Positions 44,891 through 53,983 of a stretch of 60,556 nucleotides of DNA are shown in pieces. Origin of the DNA: Legionella genomosp. 1 (GTDB taxonomy: Bacteria > Pseudomonadota > Gammaproteobacteria > Legionellales > Legionellaceae). The translations under genes and the position numbers were made by a program. A model generated the notes under the pieces. That model saw nothing but the letters and a program-made list of their open reading frames with translations. It was not told the DNA's origin and searched no databases. How positions within the stretch are numbered: the first letter of the stretch is position 1; every line of letters begins with the position of its first letter. The stretch spans positions 1 to 60,556 of the forward strand of contig CAMCUM010000009.1 in assembly GCA_945878975.1 (NCBI GenBank), read 5' to 3'.

Positions 44891-45116
44891 CGAAATTATT
44901 GTTTACGATTGTAAGCGAGCGTGCTTACGCAGCTCATTCAACTATTCAAACGTTTCGAGAGTGGGGCTAGAGTACCAAGATCTAGATGATCGTTAAAATC
45001 TATTGCTTCACCACTTCCGTGGGGGACTACTCTCTTGAGGCGTATAATACCACTATTCAAACTTACAATTGCTTCTCTTCGGTCGCAAAGACGGATATTA
45101 ATTTAGTCTTCTGCCC

Positions 45117-45362
45117 CTATGGCCCAGTAGCAGTGGAGGGTGGGTCAGATTGTTGTTGTATTTGAGAGTTCGTCGGTCCAGGACTAGATAGGATACGGTT
45201 TGCGTCGTCTCTTGGGTCTATCACTATTTGAGTTTGAGGATAATAGAATGGTGTAATGGCCTCATTAGGGTATGGAGGAGCATTCGTGCCTGGATAGGAC
45301 GTTGCAAATCCAATATGCGTTAATAGTAGTCCTGAGATGGTAAGAATGGTTTTGCGCATCAT
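45117..45362 (-). CDS. Small secreted proline-rich protein, 81 aa
   Basis: A signal peptide (MMRKTILTISGLLLTHIGFA) is followed by a short mature part rich in Pro, Thr, Gln and Ser (SYPGTNAPPYPNEAITPFYY; NSQIQQQSDPPSTATGP) without Cys. AGGG lies 8 nt before ATG. It is probably exported and unstructured. No family was recognised. It lies 56 nt downstream of the Bax-inhibitor gene on the same strand. Confidence 0.6.
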   Translation of the reverse strand: MMRKTILTISGLLLTHIGFATSYPGTNAPPYPNEAITPFYYPQTQIVIDPRDDANRILSSPGPTNSQIQQQSDPPSTATGP

Positions 45363-45418
45363 CTTTATATCCCTAAGGATGTCGCCCCTCCTCTCAACGA
45401 GAGAAGGGGATCAAGGAT

Positions 45419-46096
45419 TTAGTCTCGGCCAGAAAATGAGCTGAGCAAATTCAATAAACTGATAAACAAATTATAAATGGATACGTACAACGAGACCGTC
45501 GCAGCAATATAATTTCTTTCGCCACCATGAATGATTTCACTGGTTTGGAATAAGATCAAACCGGAAGAAATAAGCATGAACGCCGCAGAAATGATGAGTT
45601 GTAAGGCAGGCAATGCGAAAAATACGCCAGCAATCATTGCCAAAAACGCTACCATCATGGCTGCAAATAAAAAGCCAGCCAGATAAGAAAAGTTTGTGCG
45701 GGTTATCAATGCATAAGCTGACAATCCAAAAAAGATGATTCCGGTGCCGCCAAGTGCGGTGGCAATCAATTGTGGTCCATTATGAAATTGCGTCAGGCAG
45801 GCGTTGAGCACAGGTCCTAATGCATACCCCATGAATCCAGTAAAGGCAAACACAGCCGCCAAACCCCAAGGGCTATTTTGTAAGGCATGCGTTAAAAACA
45901 TCAAGCCATATGCAAACACAATAAAAATGAGGGGGTTGATAGATCTGATACCTGATACAACAGAAACATAAGCCATGACAGCACTAAATATGAAAGTCAT
46001 GGATAGTAGAATATACGTATTACGTAGAACTTTATTCGTTGCTAATGCCGATTCTGTACTACGTGAAAAGGTTGATACATTTTGTTTGCTCATCAT
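45419..46096 (-). CDS. Bax inhibitor-1/YccA-family membrane protein
   Basis: A 225-residue protein with seven hydrophobic segments of the TMBIM family. VLRNTYILLSMTFIFSAVMA, ALGGTGIIFFGLSAYALITR and the end segment GGERNYIAATVSLYVSIYNL are characteristic; YVSIYNLF..LL is the conserved last helix. In E. coli YccA interacts with FtsH; other members form calcium leak channels. GGAG lies upstream of two successive ATGs (46096 and 46093). Confidence 0.92.
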   Translation of the reverse strand: MMSKQNVSTFSRSTESALATNKVLRNTYILLSMTFIFSAVMAYVSVVSGIRSINPLIFIVFAYGLMFLTHALQNSPWGLAAVFAFTGFMGYALGPVLNACLTQFHNGPQLIATALGGTGIIFFGLSAYALITRTNFSYLAGFLFAAMMVAFLAMIAGVFFALPALQLIISAAFMLISSGLILFQTSEIIHGGERNYIAATVSLYVSIYNLFISLLNLLSSFSGRD

Positions 46097-46217
46097 TTAG
46101 CTCCGTTTTATATTAAAACTTCATTACTCAGTATATCACATATTGTGTCATTTTGTTTGCTTTTCAAGGGGAACCATTTTATCATCCAAACTAGAATTAC
46201 TACGGTTGAATTTCGGA

Positions 46218-47660
46218 ATGGACACACAGTTAGCTTTTGCCAAAGAAGTATTATTCAAACCCTCTTCTCTAGATGAAGCCCAAATTCAACGTGTGCTGGA
46301 ATCCCTGATGGGTCAGCACATCGATGCTGCGGATTTGTATTTTCAAAGTGGTTGCTATGAATCATGGTATTTGGAAGATTCTGAAGTAAAGAGTGGCTCA
46401 TATTCTATCGATCGCGGAGTCGGTATTCGCGCTGTTAGTGGCGAAAAAACAGGCTATGCCTACTGCGATGATATTGTGTTACCCGCTATGGAGCGTGCAG
46501 CAGCAGCGGCGCGCTCGATCGCACATGGACCTGCTTCTAAAATAAAAACGATTCGTACCCAACCTTTGCATGTGCCACATTATTACGCTGAATCCAATCC
46601 AATTGATAGCCTGAGCAAACAAGAGAAAATTGCACTGCTGCAAAAAATAGATACGGAAGCGCGACGCTGCGACCCTCGTGTGATTCAAGTAAATGCTTCC
46701 TTATCAGCTTCGCATGAAGTCGTGTTAATTATGGACATGCATGGTCGAATAATATCTGATGTGCGTCCACTGGTCAGTGTGCATGTTTCAGTGATTGTTG
46801 AAGAAAGTGGGCGTCGCGAATCAGGTCGTTCCGGCGGCGGTGGCAGGGTTGATTATACTTATTTCCATCAAGAGGAACGAGCGTTGCATTGTGCGCGAGA
46901 AGCTGTGCGCGAGGCAATATTAAACTTAGATGCCATTGATGCACCTGCAGGCATGATGCCTGTTGTCTTAGGCCCTGGGTGGCCAGGCGTGCTATTACAT
47001 GAAGCAGTTGGCCATGGCCTGGAAGGTGATTTTAACCGTAAAGGATTGTCTGCTTTTTCTGGAAAAATTGGCGAAAAGGTCGCAGCATCCGGTGTTACGG
47101 TTGTCGATAATGGTACATTACCGAATCGACGTGGCTCATTGAGCGTAGATGATGAAGGGACGCCTACGCAAAACACGGTGTTGATTGAAGATGGTGTTTT
47201 AGTCGGTTACATGCAAGATCATTTGAATGCAAAATTGATGAATATGACATCGACAGGAAATTGTCGCCGCGAATCTTACGCGCATGTGCCCATGCCACGT
47301 ATGACGAATACTTACATGTTAGCAGGACAAGATGATCCTGAAGATATTATTCGCTCAGTGCAATCAGGTTTGTATGCAGTGAACTTTGGTGGTGGGCAAG
47401 TGGATATTACATCAGGACAATTTGTTTTCACTGCTAGCGAAGCTTATTTGATTGAAAATGGAAAAGTAACGCAACCAGTGCGTGGCGCTACATTGATTGG
47501 CAATGGGCCAGAAGTCATGCATAAAATCACTATGATTGGACATGATTTGGCTTTAGACATGGGGATAGGCGTTTGTGGTAAAGATGGACAATCTATTCCT
47601 GTAGGAGTAGGGCAGCCCACTTTAAAAATTTCGTCATTGACCGTAGGTGGGACTCGATAA
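46218..47660 (+). CDS. tldD: Metalloprotease TldD
   Basis: A 480-residue subunit of the TldD/TldE protease that trims unfolded peptides and matures modified peptides. The zinc motif is [18 protein letters not shown] (HExxxH) near residue 260. [28 protein letters not shown] and the end [19 protein letters not shown] are conserved. ATG 46218 gives the normal N-terminus [13 protein letters not shown]; the frame opens at 46143. tldE/pmbA is not in this window. Confidence 0.95.
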   Translation: MDTQLAFAKEVLFKPSSLDEAQIQRVLESLMGQHIDAADLYFQSGCYESWYLEDSEVKSGSYSIDRGVGIRAVSGEKTGYAYCDDIVLPAMERAAAAARSIAHGPASKIKTIRTQPLHVPHYYAESNPIDSLSKQEKIALLQKIDTEARRCDPRVIQVNASLSASHEVVLIMDMHGRIISDVRPLVSVHVSVIVEESGRRESGRSGGGGRVDYTYFHQEERALHCAREAVREAILNLDAIDAPAGMMPVVLGPGWPGVLLHEAVGHGLEGDFNRKGLSAFSGKIGEKVAASGVTVVDNGTLPNRRGSLSVDDEGTPTQNTVLIEDGVLVGYMQDHLNAKLMNMTSTGNCRRESYAHVPMPRMTNTYMLAGQDDPEDIIRSVQSGLYAVNFGGGQVDITSGQFVFTASEAYLIENGKVTQPVRGATLIGNGPEVMHKITMIGHDLALDMGIGVCGKDGQSIPVGVGQPTLKISSLTVGGTR

Positions 47661-47661
47661 T

Positions 47662-47824
47662 AGGGTCTGTTGACCATTCATCTAACGAAGCCCTACGTCA
47701 CGCGGCTTGTCCGCGGGATCCAGGAATCTTGAACGATGCGAAGACTGATTGCGCTGATAAAGTTCGTACTGGATCCCGCAGACAAGCCGCGGGACGTAGG
47801 GCTCTGAATTGTCAACACACCCTA
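47662..47824 (-). repeat. Palindromic repeat B, copy 2 (inverted)
   Basis: Reverse complement of 34037-34196 at high identity, including both GTCCCGCGGCTTGTC arms and the outer TTGACAATTCA / TGACCATTCATCTAACGAAG parts. It directly follows the tldD stop and lies 35 bp before the cysteine-rich secreted gene. Confidence 0.8.
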
Positions 47825-47858
47825 ATAAAAAGGATTTTTATTTAAGGTGTAATAAGAT

Positions 47859-48209
47859 ATGGATAGTTTGGTCAAAGGATTGTTGGTTGTTGGTTTGCTG
47901 TCATTAGATTCCCTCTCGTTTGCTACGTGTTCTTTAGCTTCCCCCTCAACATCAGCTGAATTTTGTGAGTCATTCAAATTAGCTGCAGAATGCCATTGTG
48001 TTTTTTCAGGATTACCAAAAGGGCGCTGTACTAATATGGGTTTGGTTTACAAAACAATGGTTGACACGTTGGGACCATTGCAACGAGCTTGTGCTTATCA
48101 ACGTTATACGACTACGCAAGAATGTGTAGATGATTGGAATTGTTATCGTTATGGTGGGCTGACCTCGGATGGCCAATTATGCAACGGTACTGGCCACGCT
48201 TGCGACTAA
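47859..48209 (+). CDS. Small cysteine-rich secreted protein, 116 aa
   Basis: A signal peptide (MDSLVKGLLVVGLLSLDSLS, then FA) precedes a mature part with ten Cys (in TCS, FCE, ECHC, RCT, ACA, ECV, NCY, LCN and ACD), enough for five disulfides. AAGGTG lies about 10 nt before ATG. No known family was recognised. It is probably periplasmic or secreted and could bind a host or envelope target. It stands alone between repeat B and the convergent MMPL gene. Confidence 0.7.
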   Translation: MDSLVKGLLVVGLLSLDSLSFATCSLASPSTSAEFCESFKLAAECHCVFSGLPKGRCTNMGLVYKTMVDTLGPLQRACAYQRYTTTQECVDDWNCYRYGGLTSDGQLCNGTGHACD

Positions 48210-48234
48210 AGAGCGGGGCACAGATCGGAAACTG

Positions 48235-50466
48235 CTACACATCCTTTGGCAAGCATTTTACTAACCATTTAGGTAAGTACCAATTCCAAGTGTTTAGGAT
48301 CGCCATGGTAGCAGGAACCAAAAGAGTCCTGATCAAAAAGGCATCTACAAAAATCGCAATGGCAATACCCAGACCAAATTCCTTTACAATTAATACATCT
48401 GCGACCATATAGGAACCACATAGCACAATAACAATTAATGCAGCACTGGTGATGATACGGCTACTTTTTACAATACCAAAAATAATACTTTTTTTATTAT
48501 CTTGATGTTCGATATATGCTTCATGAATACGGGTCAGTAAAAATACTTCATAATCCATGGAAAACCCAAACAGTGCACAGAATAAAATAATGATTAAATT
48601 GATGTCTAGGATACCTTGTGGATTGAAACCTAACAGAGTATGAAAATGTCCCTCTTGGAAAATATAGATTAATACACCATAACTGGTGCATAAACTTAAG
48701 ATATTCATAATAATAGCTTTCAAGGGTAGGACAATAGATCGCAGTAAGAACAATAATATCAAGTAAGTCATAATCAATACCCATAGCAACGCATAAGGCA
48801 TGATCTTTGCAACGACTGATAGGACTTCAGCATTGATAACGGGCGTGCCAGTGAGTCTGCTTACCAAACCCTTACCTGGTTTCAGTTCCCGTAATGTTTT
48901 GATCAGTGCTTTGGTTTTAGGCGAGTCTGCAGAATAGCGACTGATGATTGTAATCGCTGTAAATTGTCGACGGGTGGAGTGCTCGAGAAATTGCTCTAGG
49001 TCTGGTGGTCTCTGTTGTGTTTGGTATAAGGCTTTATATTGCTTCTTAGTGAGAGAGGGATTGATTGAAACAATACTATTTACCTCGGAGACGCGCGGAT
49101 CGTTTTTTATTTTTGCAACTAGATCATAAAGATCTGATATGTACTTTGGATCAAGTATGTTTCCACTATTTGCTGATACGACTAGTAAAATAGGATTTAA
49201 TTCTTGTTGATTAAAATTTTTCTCATAAGTACTAAAAAATCTCTGGCTTTCAGATTGTGCTGGTAGGATATGTAAATTTGAAACGCCTACCTGAATTTTA
49301 AACACGGTAGAGGCTAGGCATAATAAAAATAGCAAGGTGAAACTGAAGTATTTCAAGGAGTTATTTACAACGGTGTGGGCAATTCGATACCAAATACCTT
49401 TTTTATTTCTAGCGCTAAAGCGTTGAACGGTAATTTTTCGCACAGGAAAGGCGTTGATGCGGTGTTCTAAAATAGCCAGGATGGCAGGGAGTAAAGTGAG
49501 GCTTGCAGAGACAGCAACAAATACAGCAACCAGTCCTCCAATTCCAATGGAACTAAGGATATTAATCGGGAAAAAGAGTAAGGCACTTAAGCTTGTGAAT
49601 ACCGCTAGCCCACTATAAAACACAGCTTTTCCAGCAGTGGATAGGGTGGATTGAATGCAGGCTTCAATGTCCTTTTTAGCGTTTAATTCATCACGGAAAC
49701 GATTAATAACGAATAACGCATAGTCCAAACTAAGGCAAAGTGTTAACAAGGATGCAATATTCAAAGTAAAAATAGATAAAGGGGTCAGATATCCAATTAC
49801 AAATAGGATGGTGAGCATAAATAAAGCACAACAAGCCCCAATGCCCATAGGTACTAGGGTTGCACTAACGGATCCGAAAATAAATAATAGTGTAATGATA
49901 GAGACTGGGATGGCGAATAAATCCCCTCGGTATAAATCTTCTTGAGTTTGTTGATTAATTTTTTCAACGAATATCGCTTCTCCGCCTAATTGCATTGTTA
50001 GCGATTTAGGCTGTTTGATTGAGGCAACAAACCTGTGAAGCGTTTCGGTGCTTAATGTGTCAGAGGTTTTAAGATAAATAACGGCATACGCGGTATGTTT
50101 GTCAGCAGAGATTTGTTGTTCTTGAGGGTAGATGATGTCAGATTTGATATCTAGGTCTTTTAATCCCGATAGAGAATGTTTGATCTGACTCAGATATTCT
50201 GGGTCTGTCGCAATAAGATGTTTGCTGTGGTACAACACGATAAATTGGTTATGGCCAAATCCAAGTTTTTTACTTAGAAATTGCTCGGTTTTATCACTTA
50301 CGGAGCCATCTGCAACAAAGCCTGTGTCTTGAAAGGGTGCAATAATAGTAGATAGCAATGGTAGGCATGTGATGAATAAAAGCACCCAAAAGACAACGAT
50401 GGCCTTTCGAAACTGATATATATAGTGACCAAATTTGAAAAAATCATTTTTAGAGTTAGGCATCAT
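48235..50466 (-). CDS. MMPL/RND-superfamily transporter
   Basis: A 743-residue inner-membrane transporter with two repeats of one plus five membrane helices and two large outer loops. The N-terminal part YQFRKAIVVFWVLLFITCLP and the MMPL core LLTLCLSLDYALFVINRFRD and LFGFSMDYEVFLLTRIHEAY (the doubled GxxxDY-like proton-relay segments) are clear. Such proteins export lipids, hopanoids or drugs. No periplasmic adaptor or outer-membrane gene is adjacent, typical for MMPL. Its stop is 25 bp from the convergent cysteine-rich gene. Substrate is unknown. Confidence 0.9.
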   Translation of the reverse strand: MMPNSKNDFFKFGHYIYQFRKAIVVFWVLLFITCLPLLSTIIAPFQDTGFVADGSVSDKTEQFLSKKLGFGHNQFIVLYHSKHLIATDPEYLSQIKHSLSGLKDLDIKSDIIYPQEQQISADKHTAYAVIYLKTSDTLSTETLHRFVASIKQPKSLTMQLGGEAIFVEKINQQTQEDLYRGDLFAIPVSIITLLFIFGSVSATLVPMGIGACCALFMLTILFVIGYLTPLSIFTLNIASLLTLCLSLDYALFVINRFRDELNAKKDIEACIQSTLSTAGKAVFYSGLAVFTSLSALLFFPINILSSIGIGGLVAVFVAVSASLTLLPAILAILEHRINAFPVRKITVQRFSARNKKGIWYRIAHTVVNNSLKYFSFTLLFLLCLASTVFKIQVGVSNLHILPAQSESQRFFSTYEKNFNQQELNPILLVVSANSGNILDPKYISDLYDLVAKIKNDPRVSEVNSIVSINPSLTKKQYKALYQTQQRPPDLEQFLEHSTRRQFTAITIISRYSADSPKTKALIKTLRELKPGKGLVSRLTGTPVINAEVLSVVAKIMPYALLWVLIMTYLILLFLLRSIVLPLKAIIMNILSLCTSYGVLIYIFQEGHFHTLLGFNPQGILDINLIIILFCALFGFSMDYEVFLLTRIHEAYIEHQDNKKSIIFGIVKSSRIITSAALIVIVLCGSYMVADVLIVKEFGLGIAIAIFVDAFLIRTLLVPATMAILNTWNWYLPKWLVKCLPKDV

Positions 50467-50536
50467 TTATTTTTTTGAATCACCCTATGGTAGTATAGGC
50501 ACATTATTTTGTATTTGCATGGTAGGGTTGTTTCAT

Positions 50537-50932
50537 CTACTGGTCTGTTGGGAAAAACTTTAGAACCATACTGCGCATTCTGGCTAATTCACTAGGTTGA
50601 AACTCCTTGTAAAACTCGCTTCCAATGTTCAAACTGACATAAGTATTGTCACCTAGGCCCTTTAGTAAATTCACACCAGACAGTTTTAGAATATCTATAT
50701 CATCTTTGATAGGTTCCGCCCATGTCTCAAAATAAGACATACTAGAAAAAACAGGTAAAAAAACATGGGTTTCTGTTGAAAAAAACAGCGTACGAGGTTC
50801 GCTATCATCTACTTGTTTTTCGATAGGGATGATGAAATTCGCTTTGATGAATTCCAAATATGCTTTGTTGACACTGACAGACTCGCCATTGTTTTGGATA
50901 GCAGCGCTAATAGCTTGCTCTAAAGCTGTCAT
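50537..50932 (-). CDS. SseB-family protein
   Basis: A 131-residue protein like the SseB N-terminal domain: MTALEQAISAAIQN, TLFFSTETHVFLPVFSSMSY, then ILKLSGVNLLKGLGDNTYVS and NIGSEFYKEFQPSELARM. SseB of E. coli was linked to serine sensitivity; the molecular function is unknown and this fold also occurs in type III secretion regulators. ATG 50932 has AAGG at 10 nt; TTG 50938 is an alternative. Confidence 0.75.
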   Translation of the reverse strand: MTALEQAISAAIQNNGESVSVNKAYLEFIKANFIIPIEKQVDDSEPRTLFFSTETHVFLPVFSSMSYFETWAEPIKDDIDILKLSGVNLLKGLGDNTYVSLNIGSEFYKEFQPSELARMRSMVLKFFPTDQ

Positions 50933-51094
50933 GGGCAATGAACCTTGGTTGAAATTTAAAACTATGCGAGTATACTCTTTCTTCTTTATAAAGCAAGTGC
51001 AATGCGTATAGCGTAGCGTAATGAAGGGTAATAAAACCTTATTTACTGCGCTTTATCAAAGCGACACGTATAGATCGTTAGGAGTGATACTGAC

Positions 51095-52369
51095 ATGCCA
51101 AAAAAACGTTACAACCTATCGCAAGCGTGGTTTGTTTGGGGCTTGGCTGCGACCTTTTATTTTTCTGATTATTTGGCACGTGTTGCGCCAGGCGTGATGC
51201 ACCGCGACCTCCAAACTGCATTTGGAATTAATGAAGTTGGATTTACCACGCTGACAGCGTTTTTCTATATTCCATATATTATGATGCAAATACCGGTCGG
51301 TCTAACGGTTGATCGCATTAAGATCCGCTATTTATTGACATTTATGTCTTTGATTACAGCATTAGGATGTTGTGTGTTTGCCTCGGCACATGGCTTAGGT
51401 ATGGCTTCTTTTGCGCGTGTGCTCATAGGATTTAGCGCTGCTTTTGCATTTATTTCTGCATTACGTTTGGCGACATCATGGTTTCCTCCAGAAAAATTAG
51501 GATTGTTGGCTGGTTTGACCCAAGCATTAGGGATGTTAGGTGCTTCTGCTGGGCAGGCTCCGTTATCTTTTTTAGTGACCGCAGTGGGTTGGCGAGAAAG
51601 CATGGTGATTGTTGCGGTCATTTTTGTTGTTTTGGCTGCGTTGTTGTTTCGGTTTATTCAAGATAGTCCTGTTGTCACAGCGACCAAAAAATTGCAGCAA
51701 GCTGCGTCAGTCACGTTATCGCTGTGGATGAGCTTGCGGCGCGTTTTGTCACAGCGCCAAACTTGGTTCAATGCATTGTATGCGGGTTTTCTGTATGCAC
51801 CGACCACTGTGATTGGTGAATCAATGGGACCAGCTTATTTGGCGTATGGTCGTGGATTAACTGTGCACTTTGCGGCTTTTGCAGTTGGTTTGATTTTTAT
51901 AGGTTGGGTCATTGGTGGCCCAATATTTGGATATTTATCTGATAGAATGGGCAAACGCAAACCACTTATGATGTTGTCTGGGATTTGTGGTGTGATATTG
52001 ACGTCTGTCTTTGTTTTTTCGCCAGTCTTATCTCCTTTTGCGGTTTGCGTGATCTTTTTCTTATTCGGGCTAAGCAATTGTGGTGTGGCTTTGGCTTATG
52101 CTGTGTCAACAGAGTTGAGTCAACGTGTGGTCATTGGAACTGCCATTGCTTTTACTAATATGATGTCTATTTTCATTGGAGCAGGTCTCCAACCTTTGGT
52201 CGGTTTTTTAGTGGATAAACATGCCGGGTCACGAGGTTATCATGTTGATTTATTGAATCTGACAGATTTTCAAGCTGGATTGTGGTTATTGCCTATATTC
52301 TCTTGCATAGCTTGTTTATTGGTTTTGACAATCAAAGAGACTTATTGTAAGAGGGTCGAGGTGTCATAG
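51095..52369 (+). CDS. MFS transporter
   Basis: A 424-residue major facilitator with twelve hydrophobic segments. SDYLARVAPGVMHRDLQTAF and the loop motif GLTVDRIKIRYLL are at the N-half, and GYLSDRMGKRKPLMMLSG is the matching motif in the C-half. Similar carriers in Legionella take up or export amino acids, nucleosides or siderophores; the substrate cannot be told from sequence. GGAG lies upstream of the ATG. Confidence 0.9.
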   Translation: MPKKRYNLSQAWFVWGLAATFYFSDYLARVAPGVMHRDLQTAFGINEVGFTTLTAFFYIPYIMMQIPVGLTVDRIKIRYLLTFMSLITALGCCVFASAHGLGMASFARVLIGFSAAFAFISALRLATSWFPPEKLGLLAGLTQALGMLGASAGQAPLSFLVTAVGWRESMVIVAVIFVVLAALLFRFIQDSPVVTATKKLQQAASVTLSLWMSLRRVLSQRQTWFNALYAGFLYAPTTVIGESMGPAYLAYGRGLTVHFAAFAVGLIFIGWVIGGPIFGYLSDRMGKRKPLMMLSGICGVILTSVFVFSPVLSPFAVCVIFFLFGLSNCGVALAYAVSTELSQRVVIGTAIAFTNMMSIFIGAGLQPLVGFLVDKHAGSRGYHVDLLNLTDFQAGLWLLPIFSCIACLLVLTIKETYCKRVEVS

Positions 52370-52457
52370 TGAGTTGCGTTCCTTAGAGCGTAAATTAATG
52401 CGCATTTTCCGTTGCTGACGCGCGCGGCTGGGTTTACTCGGAACAAGATCTGTTTGT

Positions 52458-52490
52458 TGACATTTTAAGATTCCGGGTCAAAATAGAATG
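52458..52490 (+). promoter_or_regulatory. Possible promoter of the DUF945 gene
   Basis: A consensus -35 TTGACA lies at 52458-52463. At 17 nt spacing the -10 would be AAAATA, which is weak, and TAGAAT lies at 21 nt. It is about 20 nt before the ATG at 52511. Confidence 0.3.
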
Positions 52491-52510
52491 AAACGTATGG
52501 GAGTGTATTC

Positions 52511-53983
52511 ATGAAAAAAGTGCTTGGTATGGGAGCGATTGGCGTCGGAGTGGGTGCGTTAGTTTTATTATGCAGTTACTATGGCATGGGGCTGGCTACT
52601 GAAAAAATGTTGAAGAAGAATATTACGGCACTCAACCAAAAAAATGGCATGGCTGTTGTGATACAGGATTATAAGAGAGGGTGGTTCCGGTCGCATGCAG
52701 AATTAAAATGGTCGATGAAATCACCACAATCTTCAGCGCCGCCGCAAGGGCATAATACGGTTATGATCCCAAGTACCATCTATACATTTGTAATGCCCTT
52801 GGATATCTATCATGGCCCTGTGATGTTCGTTGATGCTAAACCTCATTTTGGTTTAGGGTACGCACAGTCTACAGCGCGCCTTCCTGCTGCATTTGCTCAT
52901 GAATTAAAAGAAACCTACGATCTGACCGCTGGTAAATTGACATATGCCATCCATATTCTAGTGAGTTATTTGAATAACACGACCATTCAATTTTTCGTCT
53001 CAACCTATAAACTGCAAGCAAAAAAGGGAAATGATTATTTTCAATGGTTGGGACTGCAGACGGAGATCGTTGTATCAAGCAACAAACAGCGTTTGCAGGG
53101 AGACATGGCTCTTGAAGGATTTTCCTGGTTTAAAAAAGATATAGAAGGTATCGCAGGACCTGTGAAAACAGAGTACGACATGCACCAAGTATTGAATGAA
53201 TTGTATATCGGAAAAGTACAGGTAGATGTGCCTACTTTGACGCTATTTAGGAAAGTACAAGGGCAATCACCTCAACCAGTATTTCGTATTGTAGGTGCTC
53301 AAATTCATTCAGAAAGTGATATTAAAAATGGTTTGTTCGCTACGACTATTTCGGCAACGGCGAAAGAATTGGCTTTGGGAGACAGAAGTTACACAAATGA
53401 TGCGTTGAATATATCTTTGAAAAACTTAGATGCGAATGTGTTGGCAGCAATGAATCGAAAGATTCGCGATGTACAGCGCTCTGGGAATAATCAGAAACCA
53501 GCTGTTTGGTTACTGATGCCTGATGTGCCTGCGCTTTTATCGAAAGGGGCACAATTGACTATGAGTGATTTCGAATTGACGATGCTTGACGGGCATGTGA
53601 AAGCGGATGTGCAGCTTAGTTTACCTAATGAACAAATGACGAATCCTTTTCAATTATTGCAAAAAATCAATGGGGAAAGTCATTTAAGAGTATCTGAAAC
53701 AGTTGTAACGAAATGGTTGCATGCTGTGATTGAAAAATCGATGTTGCAAAAAGCCACCAAGCAAGCGCAAACTTCGGTAGAAAAGGAAGCACAACCTGCC
53801 ACGCTCAATATGGCGGATATTGAAACGAAAACCTCTGCTAAAGTAGCGGAAAAAAAGAAAGAATGGATTGATTCAGGTGTGTTGGTTCCAGACGGACAAG
53901 ACTATTTGATCTTGATAAAATTGGACAATGGTAAACTCACTATTAATGGGCATGCATTTTCTCCAGCCTTATTGACTATATGA
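52511..53983 (+). CDS. DUF945/YdgA-family protein
   Basis: A 490-residue protein of the YdgA family, anchored by one N-terminal membrane helix (GVGALVLLCSYYGMGLATEK) with a long periplasmic beta-rich part. LNQKNGMAVVIQDYKRGWFR is the conserved start of the domain. Family function is poorly defined; YdgA is an inner-membrane protein perhaps helping envelope processes. The C-terminal part has KLDNGKLTINGHAF, which closes the domain. It overlaps the next gene by 4 bp. Confidence 0.88.
   Translation: MKKVLGMGAIGVGVGALVLLCSYYGMGLATEKMLKKNITALNQKNGMAVVIQDYKRGWFRSHAELKWSMKSPQSSAPPQGHNTVMIPSTIYTFVMPLDIYHGPVMFVDAKPHFGLGYAQSTARLPAAFAHELKETYDLTAGKLTYAIHILVSYLNNTTIQFFVSTYKLQAKKGNDYFQWLGLQTEIVVSSNKQRLQGDMALEGFSWFKKDIEGIAGPVKTEYDMHQVLNELYIGKVQVDVPTLTLFRKVQGQSPQPVFRIVGAQIHSESDIKNGLFATTISATAKELALGDRSYTNDALNISLKNLDANVLAAMNRKIRDVQRSGNNQKPAVWLLMPDVPALLSKGAQLTMSDFELTMLDGHVKADVQLSLPNEQMTNPFQLLQKINGESHLRVSETVVTKWLHAVIEKSMLQKATKQAQTSVEKEAQPATLNMADIETKTSAKVAEKKKEWIDSGVLVPDGQDYLILIKLDNGKLTINGHAFSPALLTI

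Noticed and set aside
44547-44996. Two plus-strand frames in the IS110 region
   Set aside because: They run antisense to recognisable IS110 transposase pieces.
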